Source: an uncultured Lachnospiraceae bacterium (lineage in GTDB: Bacteria; Bacillota; Clostridia; Lachnospirales; Lachnospiraceae). From it: DNA of 64,000 nt. The stretch spans positions 66,399 to 130,398 of the forward strand of contig CAJTVN010000007.1 of the NCBI GenBank assembly GCA_910579685.1. Reading direction: 5' to 3'. A program made the translations under genes and the position numbers. Of the stretch, positions 33,951 through 42,521 are shown piece by piece (position 1 is the stretch's first letter; each line of letters begins with the position of its first letter). The notes under the pieces are model-generated. The model had not been told where the DNA came from. It saw only the letters and a program-made list of their open reading frames with translations, and did no database searches.

Positions 33951-35453
33951 ATGGCAATGCGCGTAACCGGAATGAATTCCGGTCTTGATACAGAAACAAT
34001 TATACAGGAGCTTGTAAAGGCAAAAAAGACAAAGGTGGACGATGCCAAAAAGGCGCAGAAAAAGCACGAATGGAAGCAGGATGCATGGAAGGAATTAAAC
34101 AATAAGCTTAAGAACCTTCAGAATAAGTTTATCAACAACATGTGCTTCTCATCCGATTATATGAAGAAGACCACCAGGGTATCCAACAGCAGTATTGCCA
34201 GCGTGATTACAGGCGGAGGAGCGGTGGACTGCACGCAGAGCCTGACGGTAGACAGACTGGCCAGGAACGCCTATCTGACCGGCGGTAAAGTGGCAAATAC
34301 GGATAGTTCCAAGGGTGATGTAACGGCTCTTTCAACCCTTAAGGATTTAGGGTTTACGGGCAGCGGCAGCATTGATCTGACCGTGGGCGGAAAAACCACT
34401 TCCATTGAAGTCAAGGAAGACACCACCATATCTGATGTTCTGTCACAGATTAAGAGCACCGGCCTGAACGCAAGCTTTGATGAAAAGCAGCAGAGGTTTT
34501 ACATAAGCGCCAAGGATCCCGGAGCCAGTGGAGATTTCACATTTGGCGGGAATGCGGATGCGTTAAAAGCGCTTGGGCTTGTTGAGGGTACGGATCCGGC
34601 TGATCAGACACTGGCAAGAAAAATTAAAGGCGAGGATGCGCAGATCACCTTAAACGGCGCAACCTATACCAGCAGCAACAACGTGTTTGACATAAACGGT
34701 CTGACCATTACCGCACTAGATAAAGGAGAAACCTCGATTACAACCGAGAACGACACGGACGGCATCTATGACATGCTGAAAAACTTCCTCAAGGAGTACA
34801 ATTCCGTTATCAATGAGATTGATAAGCTGTACAATGCGGGTTCCGCAAAGGGTTATGAGCCTTTGACCAGCGAGGAAAAGGAGGCCATGACGGAGAAGGA
34901 AATCGAGGAGTGGGAGAAGAAGATCAAGGATTCCGTTCTGCGCAGGGACAGCAATCTTTCCACTGTGGGAAGTGCTCTTAAGGAGATTATGGCAAGCGGC
35001 TTTGAGGTGAACGGGACGACAATGCATCTCTCCGATTTCGGTATCGCAACGCTTGGCTATTTCAGTGCGGCAGACAATGAGAAATACGCATACCATATTG
35101 ACGGAGATCCGGATGATACGAACACCTCCGGTAATGCGGATAAGTTAAAGGGCATGATCAAGAATGATCCGGACACCGTCGTTTCCTTCTTTACGCAGCT
35201 GTCCCGAAGCCTGCAGGACAAGATGAAGGATCTGTCCAAGTCCGTGAACGGATACCGCAGCTATGGCAGCTTCTATGACGACAAGAAGATGAAGTCCGAC
35301 TATGACGACTACACTTCGAAGATTAAAGATCTGGAAGATAAGTTGACAGCCTATGAGGATAAATGGTATGCTAAGTTCAGTGCAATGGAAACTGCTCTCG
35401 CCAAGATGCAGTCCAATGCAAATGCAGTTACCAGTTTATTAGGAGGTTCATAA
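33951..35453 (+). CDS. fliD: Flagellar filament cap protein FliD (HAP2)
   Basis: The 500-residue cap protein has the N-terminal signature RVTGMNSGLDTETIIQELVKAKK, a coiled coil and a C-terminal coiled coil ending near SNANAVTSLLGGS. FliD forms the pentameric cap that folds flagellin at the filament tip. The ribosome site AGGAGG is strong. fliS starts one base after its stop. Confidence 0.95.
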   Translation: MAMRVTGMNSGLDTETIIQELVKAKKTKVDDAKKAQKKHEWKQDAWKELNNKLKNLQNKFINNMCFSSDYMKKTTRVSNSSIASVITGGGAVDCTQSLTVDRLARNAYLTGGKVANTDSSKGDVTALSTLKDLGFTGSGSIDLTVGGKTTSIEVKEDTTISDVLSQIKSTGLNASFDEKQQRFYISAKDPGASGDFTFGGNADALKALGLVEGTDPADQTLARKIKGEDAQITLNGATYTSSNNVFDINGLTITALDKGETSITTENDTDGIYDMLKNFLKEYNSVINEIDKLYNAGSAKGYEPLTSEEKEAMTEKEIEEWEKKIKDSVLRRDSNLSTVGSALKEIMASGFEVNGTTMHLSDFGIATLGYFSAADNEKYAYHIDGDPDDTNTSGNADKLKGMIKNDPDTVVSFFTQLSRSLQDKMKDLSKSVNGYRSYGSFYDDKKMKSDYDDYTSKIKDLEDKLTAYEDKWYAKFSAMETALAKMQSNANAVTSLLGGS

Positions 35454-35454
35454 T

Positions 35455-35841
35455 ATGCCATTACCCAATGCATATGCACAGTACAATAACAGTAAAATTC
35501 TTACGGCTTCGCCTGCGGAGCTTACGCTGATGTTATACGAGGGAGCGATCAAATTCTGTAATTTTGCAATCACGGCAGTGGAGCAGAAGGATATTCCGAA
35601 GGCTCACACCAATATCGTCAAGGTTGAGAGGATAGTCGATCATCTGAGAAAGACCCTTGATATGAAATACCCGGTGGCGAAGGATTTTGAGAGAGTGTAT
35701 GTGTACTTGGACAGGCGCCTGGTGCAGGCAAATACCAAAAAGGATGTGGAAATACTTAAGGAGATACTCGGACACCTTCATTCCATGCGGGATACATGGA
35801 AAGAGGTAATGCGCATTAACCGCGAAAGAGGTGCTCTATGA
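35455..35841 (+). CDS. fliS: Flagellin export chaperone FliS
   Basis: The 128-residue helical protein has YAQYNNSKILTASPAELTLMLYEGAIKFCN, the FliS signature. It binds the flagellin C-terminus to prevent premature polymerisation. The start of the next gene overlaps its stop by four bases (ATGA). Confidence 0.95.
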   Translation: MPLPNAYAQYNNSKILTASPAELTLMLYEGAIKFCNFAITAVEQKDIPKAHTNIVKVERIVDHLRKTLDMKYPVAKDFERVYVYLDRRLVQANTKKDVEILKEILGHLHSMRDTWKEVMRINRERGAL

Positions 35842-36314
35842 TAGAAAATTACCTGGTGATTTTGGAGGACAGTCTGAAGCAGAAAAAGACGATCCTGGAG
35901 GAAATAGCAGGATACAATGTCATGCAGGAAGTTCTCCTGAAACAGGAAAATATGTCCTTGGAGAAATTCGATGAATATGTGGACAAAAAAGACACTCTTA
36001 TTCAGAAGATTGTAAGTCTGGATGAAGGATTCGACAGTCTTTATGAAAAGGTCAGAGAGCAGCTGATTTCCAACAAGGATTCTTATAAGGAGCAGATCGC
36101 CAGGATCCAGCAGCTGATCACCGAGGTGACGGAGAAGGGCGTTAAGATCCAGACTCAGGAAGCCAGAAACAGAGATCTGCTGACGGCATATTTCAGCAAA
36201 GAGCGCGCTTCCCTAAAGCGCGGGAGAAAATCTTCCAAGGCGGCTCTCGGTTATTACCAGAACCTCAGCAAGGCGGCAAGAGAAGATGCCAGTACCATGG
36301 ATATGAAAAAGTAA
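35838..36314 (+). CDS. FliT/FlgN-like flagellar chaperone
   Basis: This 158-residue, charged, all-helical protein is translationally coupled to fliS. FliT, the FliD chaperone, commonly occupies this position. Sequence similarity to FliT cannot be judged by eye, but the coiled-coil profile and context fit. It is somewhat longer than typical FliT (about 120) and has a basic tail (KRGRKSSKA). It ends the late flagellar block. Confidence 0.7.
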   Translation: MIENYLVILEDSLKQKKTILEEIAGYNVMQEVLLKQENMSLEKFDEYVDKKDTLIQKIVSLDEGFDSLYEKVREQLISNKDSYKEQIARIQQLITEVTEKGVKIQTQEARNRDLLTAYFSKERASLKRGRKSSKAALGYYQNLSKAAREDASTMDMKK

Positions 36315-36321
36315 AAAAATG

Positions 36322-36356
36322 CGGCGTTTGTTTTTTGAAACAAACGCCGTGTGTTT
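36322..36356 (+). terminator. Terminator at the end of the flagellar block
   Basis: A perfect 12-bp stem (36322-36333 with 36338-36349) with loop TTTG is followed by a broken T run (TGTGTTTT). Confidence 0.82.
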
Positions 36357-36439
36357 TATATGCAGGAACGTATATGGAAGTTATGAAGGGATAGGCGGGA
36401 GGATGTGCAATTTCATCATATTGCTTGGATGTACGAAGT

Positions 36440-36598
36440 ATGTGTCCGGAAATTCTGGATAATTGGAATCCCAATAAGAGATACGAATCGAATGAAAGTA
36501 TATTAAATACAGAAACGTTGGCAGGGGAGATTCATAGAGAAGTGGAAGAAATAACTGATATGGTAATTAAAATGGAAATCGATAGGGTGCTGGTATGA
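36440..36598 (+). CDS. Small ORF (52 residues) coupled to the double ATPase
   Basis: An ATG at 36440 opens a 52-codon frame, MCPEILDNWNPNKRYES to KMEIDRVLV, whose TGA overlaps the ATPase start codon (ATGA). Its tail is an acidic amphipathic helix (EIHREVEEITDMV). The ribosome site before 36440 is weak; a GGGAGG at 36398 serves an out-of-frame 19-codon ORF. It could be a real small partner or leader peptide, or the remnant of a larger gene cut back to its last codons. Confidence 0.4.
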   Translation: MCPEILDNWNPNKRYESNESILNTETLAGEIHREVEEITDMVIKMEIDRVLV

Positions 36599-39288
36599 TT
36601 CATTTTGATGATGTAAAAGGTAGAGTAATAAATTATCTGGAAGAGTTTAGAGACGATACGACGGGCAGGCTTTATATTATAAGAGATATCTATGGTAAAA
36701 TTTCGATTTATATTATGGGATCGTATGATTCTGAAGATATAAAAAATGAAATCCTGGAAATGATAGGTGAAAATTGGATTGGCCAGGTGCGCTGTATTAA
36801 TAAGAACAGTATACTGTTTGATGAAATTTATAAAAGTGTCCGTCAGGTTGATAAAGATATTTATTATGGCGAACGTCCGTTAGTAAAGAAAAATTGGAAT
36901 TATGGTTCAAAGGTAAGATTGGCGAACCAGGCAAAAAACATTACGTTTTATTCCTATAAAGGCGGTGTGGGCAGGACGACAACCTTAGCCCTTACCGCAT
37001 TGCAGATAGCCCGCAAAGGGAAAAAAGTTGTAGTGATCGACATGGATTTGGAGGCCCCTGGATTGTCTACCATTTTAAAGCAGGAGGATGGAATAGAGTA
37101 TCCTAAATATGGAGTGGTGGATTTTCTGGTGGAGTGCGAAAAAGAGAATGGACAGATCGACTTGAACGAGTATGTCTATTCGTTTGCATCAAAAGAGTTA
37201 TTGGGGATGAATGGCGGGGAGCTGTATGTCATGCAGGCAGCCAACCTTTTGGTAGGTGGCGGTGAAAACTATTACAATAAGCTTTCCCGTATTGATTTTA
37301 ATATGGAAAAATTTTATCAAAACAATAATCCTGTGACAAATCTATTCGAGCAGATAAATATTCAGTATCAGCCGGATTACATTTTGATAGATTCCAGAGC
37401 CGGAATACATGATATCGGAGGACTGACACTGTTCAATTATTCCGATGAAGTGGTGGCATTGTTTTATGGAAATGAACAAAATATGGTTGGCCTTGATTTT
37501 GTCCTGCCTAAATTATGTAGAAAAGATATTCCTTTTTATCTGATAAATACGCCTGTTCCCGTATTAGAGGATGTGGCCAGGGAAGAGATTGATTATTATA
37601 TCAGTAATAGCCTGCATATTCTGGAAAGGGAGAACTATTTCGATGATATTCCGGACTTGTATGATGAATCATCCGTACATTTTCCACTGAATATCAGTTA
37701 TGATGCGGTTACGGCAAATATCAATTCAGAGTCAAAGCTGCTGCAATTAATGATGCGTGATGGTGAGAAGAATATTTATAAGCAGATTGCCGATTTGCTT
37801 GAAAAGCCCCAGGAGGATACGGCGGAGAGCTTTATAAAAACTGACCGGAAGGCAATCCTGCAGGCGGTTGAAGGGATTATTAAGGTAGAGACTCCTTCGG
37901 CGGAAAATGAATTCGATTCTTATGAAAGTTTAAAGAAGAATTTTTATCCGTTGAAAGAATATAAATATATTTTCGATAACAGCAAGTTTATTATTACAGG
38001 CTCAAAGGGGAGTGGAAAGACGGCTTTGTTCAAGGTATTAAGCTGTGAAAGATATGCCAAGGAAATGGCGGAATATATTGGTATTCCAGAGCGGGAAGTA
38101 TCATTTAACACCTGGCTGGTCGGACTGGATGCCACGGAAGAGTTCCCTGATAAGGCAAATTTCAGAGCCATTGGAAGAATGCGTGATACAGAATATTATT
38201 TGGTGTATTGGAAAATACTTGCAGTCAGAACTCTGAAAGAAATTATCAAGCAATATAAGATAAGCGGATACGCATATCTGGAAGAAATTTTTTCCTGTAA
38301 ATACAGTCAGATTATCGATTACATTCAGAAATACGGCAATCTAAATGTGGAGCTGTCCGAGCTTTTAGGCGAAGTGAACCGTTATCTGGAGAGGGATCGC
38401 AGAGTAATCACGATTACGTATGATTCTCTTGATATATGTATTGACAAAGAATTCAGAAGCGGATTGATTTCGGAATTGGTTGCCTTTTGGGCGGAAAACA
38501 ATTTGAGATATAAAAATTTACGGACCAAAATATTTTTACGCAACGATATTTTTAAGAATGAAGTTTTACTCACAGATAAAATCAAGCTGAATAATTATAG
38601 AAGTAACGTCGAGTGGACTTATGATTATCTGCTTGCCATGCTGTGGAAACGTATGATGGAAGCCAGTGACGAACTGAAACTTTTAATGAAGACGGCGTTA
38701 GAAGAAGCGGGTTATTCTTTGACGGAATCCAGTTTGGTAGGTATTGTGCCAAAGCCAAATGAAGAGATTAATAAGATTATGTTGAATACGCTGGTGGGTG
38801 AGCGGATGGGGAAGGACAAGACGTATACCTATAATTGGATCCTTTACCGTCTGGCGGATACCAACAACAAGATTGTCCCCCGCAGTATTATAAAACTGTT
38901 TTCTACCGCATCCAGATATGAATTGGACGAAATAGAGATGGGAAATAAAGATGGCGCAAAAATATTAAAGCCCAGGTCTCTAAAAAATTCGATCGAAGAA
39001 GTTTCAAAGGACAGAGTGACCGACATGAGTGAGGAATATGCAGAATACCGTCCTATATTTGACAATTTGAAGAACTACTGCAGTATATTCCCCACGGATG
39101 AGGAAACCTTGCATTATGCTCTGATCAAATGCGGGATGAATGAGGAAAACCTCAAGACAGTGATAGACAACCTGATTGACATTGGAATACTGAAGGAATA
39201 CCAGAGAAGGAAAAGCGATCCGATCAGATACCATATACCGGATATCTATTTGAAGGGGATGAAGTTGAGAAGGAAGGGAGACAAATAA
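36595..39288 (+). CDS. KGGVGR-type ParA ATPase fused to a second P-loop ATPase (putative defence)
   Basis: The 897-residue protein has an unassigned N-terminal ~110 residues, then a MinD/ParA-like domain with deviant Walker A KGGVGRTTT (K122) followed by VVVIDMDLEAPGLS. The usual P-loop lysine is Arg, as in the KGGVGR variant family. A second P-loop GSKGSGKT (469-476) begins a separate ATPase module resembling Sll1717-type domains, with a helical C-terminal half ending in a winged-helix-like segment. No toxin or nuclease motif is evident. It is a solitary insertion between flagellar and glycan genes. A role in phage defence or conflict is inference. Confidence 0.65.
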   Translation: MIHFDDVKGRVINYLEEFRDDTTGRLYIIRDIYGKISIYIMGSYDSEDIKNEILEMIGENWIGQVRCINKNSILFDEIYKSVRQVDKDIYYGERPLVKKNWNYGSKVRLANQAKNITFYSYKGGVGRTTTLALTALQIARKGKKVVVIDMDLEAPGLSTILKQEDGIEYPKYGVVDFLVECEKENGQIDLNEYVYSFASKELLGMNGGELYVMQAANLLVGGGENYYNKLSRIDFNMEKFYQNNNPVTNLFEQINIQYQPDYILIDSRAGIHDIGGLTLFNYSDEVVALFYGNEQNMVGLDFVLPKLCRKDIPFYLINTPVPVLEDVAREEIDYYISNSLHILERENYFDDIPDLYDESSVHFPLNISYDAVTANINSESKLLQLMMRDGEKNIYKQIADLLEKPQEDTAESFIKTDRKAILQAVEGIIKVETPSAENEFDSYESLKKNFYPLKEYKYIFDNSKFIITGSKGSGKTALFKVLSCERYAKEMAEYIGIPEREVSFNTWLVGLDATEEFPDKANFRAIGRMRDTEYYLVYWKILAVRTLKEIIKQYKISGYAYLEEIFSCKYSQIIDYIQKYGNLNVELSELLGEVNRYLERDRRVITITYDSLDICIDKEFRSGLISELVAFWAENNLRYKNLRTKIFLRNDIFKNEVLLTDKIKLNNYRSNVEWTYDYLLAMLWKRMMEASDELKLLMKTALEEAGYSLTESSLVGIVPKPNEEINKIMLNTLVGERMGKDKTYTYNWILYRLADTNNKIVPRSIIKLFSTASRYELDEIEMGNKDGAKILKPRSLKNSIEEVSKDRVTDMSEEYAEYRPIFDNLKNYCSIFPTDEETLHYALIKCGMNEENLKTVIDNLIDIGILKEYQRRKSDPIRYHIPDIYLKGMKLRRKGDK

Positions 39289-39355
39289 TAAGCCGGAGGA
39301 CAGAGAGAGGTCAGCCTTGCAGCCAAACCCTTCCCATCCTCCTTGCGTATCTGGA

Positions 39356-40546
39356 CTAAAACGCCTCAGGAAACAACACCTGCATCATCTGGCAGGCCCG
39401 GTGGATATAGGTGTGGCGTTCCTTTACCTTGCGCAATCCCTGTTCGGCGATTTGCAGCCGCTCATCCTCGTGATCCAGATAATAAGCGATCTTATCCAGA
39501 AGCTCTGCCGTGTTTTCGTAACATTCCAGATCCTCCCCGACGGTAAAATATTCCGGAATCTCGCTCTGGTAATTGGTGATCAGAAAACCTCCGCAGCCCA
39601 GAATATCCCAGATGCGCTGGGAGAGACCGCTTCGGATGGAGTGCATGGTAATGTTCAGATTGATTTTACTGCTGGAAAATATTCTGGGCATTTCCGTATG
39701 GGTGGTAGCGCCGCCCCTGCAGCGGATGCCGGGAACATGCGCCAAATCCGAAGTATCGCTTCTGGTGTACAAATCCACGGGAAATTCCTGCCCGACCTGC
39801 GCAAGGGTGCGGATACGCTCCAGAGAGGAAACCTGCATACCCAGATAGTAGTTGGCGGCCACGAAGGAGTCCGTGTTCTCAAAAGCGTCAGGAAGCCGGT
39901 AGAACGAGCTGTCGGCCTGACGGATGGCCTCGATCAGGGAAGGGGTGAGAGATTCCTCCAAAAGGGAATATTCGGGCACCTGCATCTGCGCCTCCATGAT
40001 ACCGTCAGCATATCCTCTGTGAAAATCGTCGAGGGCAAGCCCTGCAAGAGGCGATTTTTCTTTGTACAGGGAACCCACAAAAGAGATGGTGCAGTCATAC
40101 GGTTTGCGGTCTTTTTCAGACAGGGAAGAAAGCGTCCGTTCCCACCTGTCAACATTCGTTGCAAGGGGCAGGTAAAAAATCCCCCCGGGATTTTCCGGCT
40201 GAAATCTCTCATACTGCGTATGGTCAAACAGGAAGATCCGGTTGCAGCTGTTGCGGATGGCGGAGGAAAAAAGCTCCAGCACGGGACAGTCCACGCTCAG
40301 GGCCACATACAGGACGTGGAGCCGCTGGCAGATCTCGGATATGTAAGGGAAGAAGTTGACGCTGAACACAAAAGAAGCCTGATGTGTCAGGATTAATTCG
40401 CTCAGAGAGCGGATCCTCTCGCTGGCGGATATGGACTTCTGTTCCATCTCAATGCGCTCCTCGATCACGGTGATCCCGCAGGCCCTGAAGGCCTCAATAA
40501 GATCCGGCTCGCAGATACTGTTGTAGCGGTGAATGATGATTTTCAT
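39356..40546 (-). CDS. DUF3880/CgeB-like glycosyltransferase
   Basis: The 396-residue GT-B-type protein has an N-terminal DUF3880-like half (FSVNFFPYISEICQ, YVALSVDCPV) and a C-terminal Glyco_trans_1/CgeB half (INLNITMHSIRSGLSQRIWDILGCGGFLITNYQSEIPEYF). The ribosome site AAGGAGAT precedes ATG. It is the only minus-strand gene in the glycan region. The plus-strand frame opposite it (39317-40396) is judged a shadow. The donor sugar is unknown. Confidence 0.85.
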   Translation of the reverse strand: MKIIIHRYNSICEPDLIEAFRACGITVIEERIEMEQKSISASERIRSLSELILTHQASFVFSVNFFPYISEICQRLHVLYVALSVDCPVLELFSSAIRNSCNRIFLFDHTQYERFQPENPGGIFYLPLATNVDRWERTLSSLSEKDRKPYDCTISFVGSLYKEKSPLAGLALDDFHRGYADGIMEAQMQVPEYSLLEESLTPSLIEAIRQADSSFYRLPDAFENTDSFVAANYYLGMQVSSLERIRTLAQVGQEFPVDLYTRSDTSDLAHVPGIRCRGGATTHTEMPRIFSSSKINLNITMHSIRSGLSQRIWDILGCGGFLITNYQSEIPEYFTVGEDLECYENTAELLDKIAYYLDHEDERLQIAEQGLRKVKERHTYIHRACQMMQVLFPEAF

Positions 40547-40648
40547 GAGGATCTCCTTGGATTTCTTTTATTGTCTTTCTTTTCGCTGATAACAGTATGT
40601 ACGATCGGATGGGAGTTGTCAAGGGCGCAGGATAAACCGATGCGTGCA

Positions 40649-40676
40649 TTGACTTCCGGGGAGCGGATGGTATACT
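40649..40676 (+). promoter_or_regulatory. SigA-type promoter P1
   Basis: TTGACT (40649-40654), a 16-base spacer, then TATACT (40671-40676). Confidence 0.5.
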
Positions 40677-40823
40677 TTTAAGTGCGCATCTCGTATTTTG
40701 GAAAGAAATAAGCAGGAAAATCAGCAGAGCACAGGAAATACGACATGCAGGTGATTATGATGATTTTTATATTCAGTCAAAAAGCCCCTGCCACAATTTG
40801 TCTGCCTCAAAAGATTAACTATC

Positions 40824-40852
40824 TTGAAATTATGACGATAATATATTAAAAT
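40824..40852 (+). promoter_or_regulatory. SigA-type promoter P2 upstream of the glycan operon
   Basis: TTGAAA (40824-40829), a 17-base spacer, then TAAAAT (40847-40852), 50 bases before ATG 40902. Confidence 0.65.
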
Positions 40853-40901
40853 GAATTTGTATGTTCAAAAAGCCAGAAAACAGAGTTGAGGATGCCGGTA
40901 T

Positions 40902-42254
40902 ATGAGGAAGACGAAGAAAAAGCGTGCCAGAGAGTATGTCAGGCTGCTTGACAAAGCCCATGAGGCAGTCAGGAAAGCGATTGAGACCCGAAATACAGGC
41001 ATTGCAATGGAGCTTTTGGAAGAGTGCCAGGATGCGGCGATACAGCTGGGCGGCCTGATTGAGGAGTCGGAAGGCGAGAATTTCAGTACGATTTCAATAC
41101 TCGAAGATTACTGCGAGCTGGTCTACCAGATCCACGAGGCGGTAAGGGAAGATGCGAAAGCCGATGCGGGCAGGTTTTATAAGAGGCTGCACAAGTTTTC
41201 CATTCAGATAGAGAACAGCATTAATAATGAGATAGCCACGCAGACGGAGGCCGTGTTTTTGCCATATAAGGCGTCCATGTGGGATTCCCTGGAAAGCGTG
41301 TGGAAAGCGGCGGACGAGGATCCGGACTGCAGCGCTTACGTGATTCCCATTCCCTACTATGACAAAAATCCGGACGGAAGCTTTGGGGAGGCGCATTATG
41401 AGGGGGACCAGTATCCGGCTTATGTGCCTGTCACGGACTACAACAGTTATGATTTCGAGGAACGCAGGCCGGATATTATTTTTGTACATAATCCCTATGA
41501 CCAGTACAATCGTGTCACCAGCGTGCATCCCTTTTTTTACACATCGAATCTGAAAAAGTTTACTGACAAATTAGTATATATACCTTATTATATATTAGAC
41601 GAGATTGATCCGGACAATCACGAGGCCGTGGATGGAGTCAAACATTTCTGCACGGTTCCCGGAGTAGTCAATGCGGACAAGGTTATCGTGCAGTCAAAAG
41701 GCTGGCGCCAGATCTATATCAATGTGATGACGGCGGAAATGGGAGAGGGGACCAGAAGCATCTGGGAGGAAAAGATTCTGGGACTTGGCTCGCCCAAGGT
41801 GGACAAGGTGCTGGGCACCCGAATAGAGGATATCGAAATTCCAGAGGAATGGCGCAGGATCATCGATAAGCCGGATGGAAGCCGGAGGAAGATTATTTTT
41901 TATAACACCTGCGTTACCGCCCTGCTCCAGCACGGGGAAAAGATGCTGAGAAAGATGGAGCAGGTATTTGAGACCTTCAAAGAAAATCAGGAGGAAGTGG
42001 CGCTTCTCTGGCGGCCTCATCCCCTGGTTCAGGCTACCATTGAATCCATGCGGCCGCAGCTCTGGGAAGAATACCGCAAGCTGGTGGAAAAATACCGGGA
42101 GGAAGGCTGGGGAATCTATGACGATACTCCGGACATGAACCGGGCGATCGTGCTCAGCGACGGGTATTACGGGGATGCAAGCAGTATCGTTCAGCTGTAT
42201 GAGAAGACCGGGAAGCCGATTATGATGCAGGATGTGGAGGTTTTGAACGAATAA
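40902..42254 (+). CDS. CDP-glycerol glycerophosphotransferase-like protein
   Basis: The 450-residue protein has a helical N-terminal ~120 residues followed by a GT-B-like fold: RPDIIFVHNPYDQYNRVTSVHPFF, then LLWRPHPLVQATIESM and SDGYYGDASSIVQLYEKTGKPIM. The latter two match the poly(glycerol-phosphate) transferase/capsule transferase family. It would transfer a polyol phosphate or sugar to a surface glycan. It has flank-like base composition and is the last gene before the AT-rich block. Confidence 0.7.
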   Translation: MRKTKKKRAREYVRLLDKAHEAVRKAIETRNTGIAMELLEECQDAAIQLGGLIEESEGENFSTISILEDYCELVYQIHEAVREDAKADAGRFYKRLHKFSIQIENSINNEIATQTEAVFLPYKASMWDSLESVWKAADEDPDCSAYVIPIPYYDKNPDGSFGEAHYEGDQYPAYVPVTDYNSYDFEERRPDIIFVHNPYDQYNRVTSVHPFFYTSNLKKFTDKLVYIPYYILDEIDPDNHEAVDGVKHFCTVPGVVNADKVIVQSKGWRQIYINVMTAEMGEGTRSIWEEKILGLGSPKVDKVLGTRIEDIEIPEEWRRIIDKPDGSRRKIIFYNTCVTALLQHGEKMLRKMEQVFETFKENQEEVALLWRPHPLVQATIESMRPQLWEEYRKLVEKYREEGWGIYDDTPDMNRAIVLSDGYYGDASSIVQLYEKTGKPIMMQDVEVLNE

Positions 42255-42280
42255 ACAATGATGATAAAAAGAGGAGATAT

Positions 42281-42306
42281 GTGATAATTAAACTCCTAGT
42301 TATCAC
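42281..42306 (+). repeat. Hairpin between the glycerophosphotransferase-like and methyltransferase genes
   Basis: GTGATAATTA (42281-42290) pairs with TAGTTATCAC (42297-42306) with one G-T pair and a six-base loop. No T run follows, so it is more likely a leader structure than a terminator. Confidence 0.5.
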
Positions 42307-42318
42307 ACGAGAGAAGAT

Positions 42319-42429
42319 ATGGATAAATTGTATCTGATGGAAAAAGTTAAAAATATTTACGAGAGCGGAGGAAATATTATTGAATATTTGACTACTGTGG
42401 GGGGGGGGAAAAACAGAATAACTCTTTAG
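42319..42429 (+). CDS. N-terminal fragment of the phase-variable methyltransferase
   Basis: ATG 42319 begins a 36-codon frame (MDKLYLMEKVKNIYESGG) that crosses the G10 tract and stops at TAG 42427. If the tract were G11 or G8, the frame would continue without interruption through KQNNSLEDILISYDF into the methyltransferase at 42522. This fragment is therefore read as the real 5' end of that gene, now out of frame. The ribosome site is modest (GAGAGAAG). Confidence 0.7.
   Translation: MDKLYLMEKVKNIYESGGNIIEYLTTVGGGKNRITL
42399..42408 (+). repeat. Homopolymeric G10 tract (contingency locus)
   Basis: Ten consecutive G lie within the 5' coding part of the methyltransferase gene. Slipped-strand mispairing would switch the reading frame. 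It is by far the longest G run noticed in this otherwise AT-rich region. Confidence 0.9.
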
Positions 42430-42521
42430 AAGATATATTAATCAGTTATGATTTTCAGGCTGGAAATTATTATAGGGCATTCAAGCTAAATCCATCTAAT
42501 TTTTCGAAACAATATGATGAA

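Larger units (their letters stand above)
40547..40901. other. 355-bp divergent intergenic region with two plus-strand promoters
   Basis: No gene was found. The region holds two plausible SigA promoters toward the right, at 40649 and 40824, listed separately. Transcripts from the first would carry a leader of about 220 nt. Confidence 0.6.

Noticed and set aside
39317..40396. 359-codon plus-strand frame opposite the DUF3880/CgeB-like gene
   Set aside because: Its product has no recognisable motif and a Gly/Arg/His-biased, shadow-like composition, while the minus strand gives a coherent glycosyltransferase with a good ribosome site.
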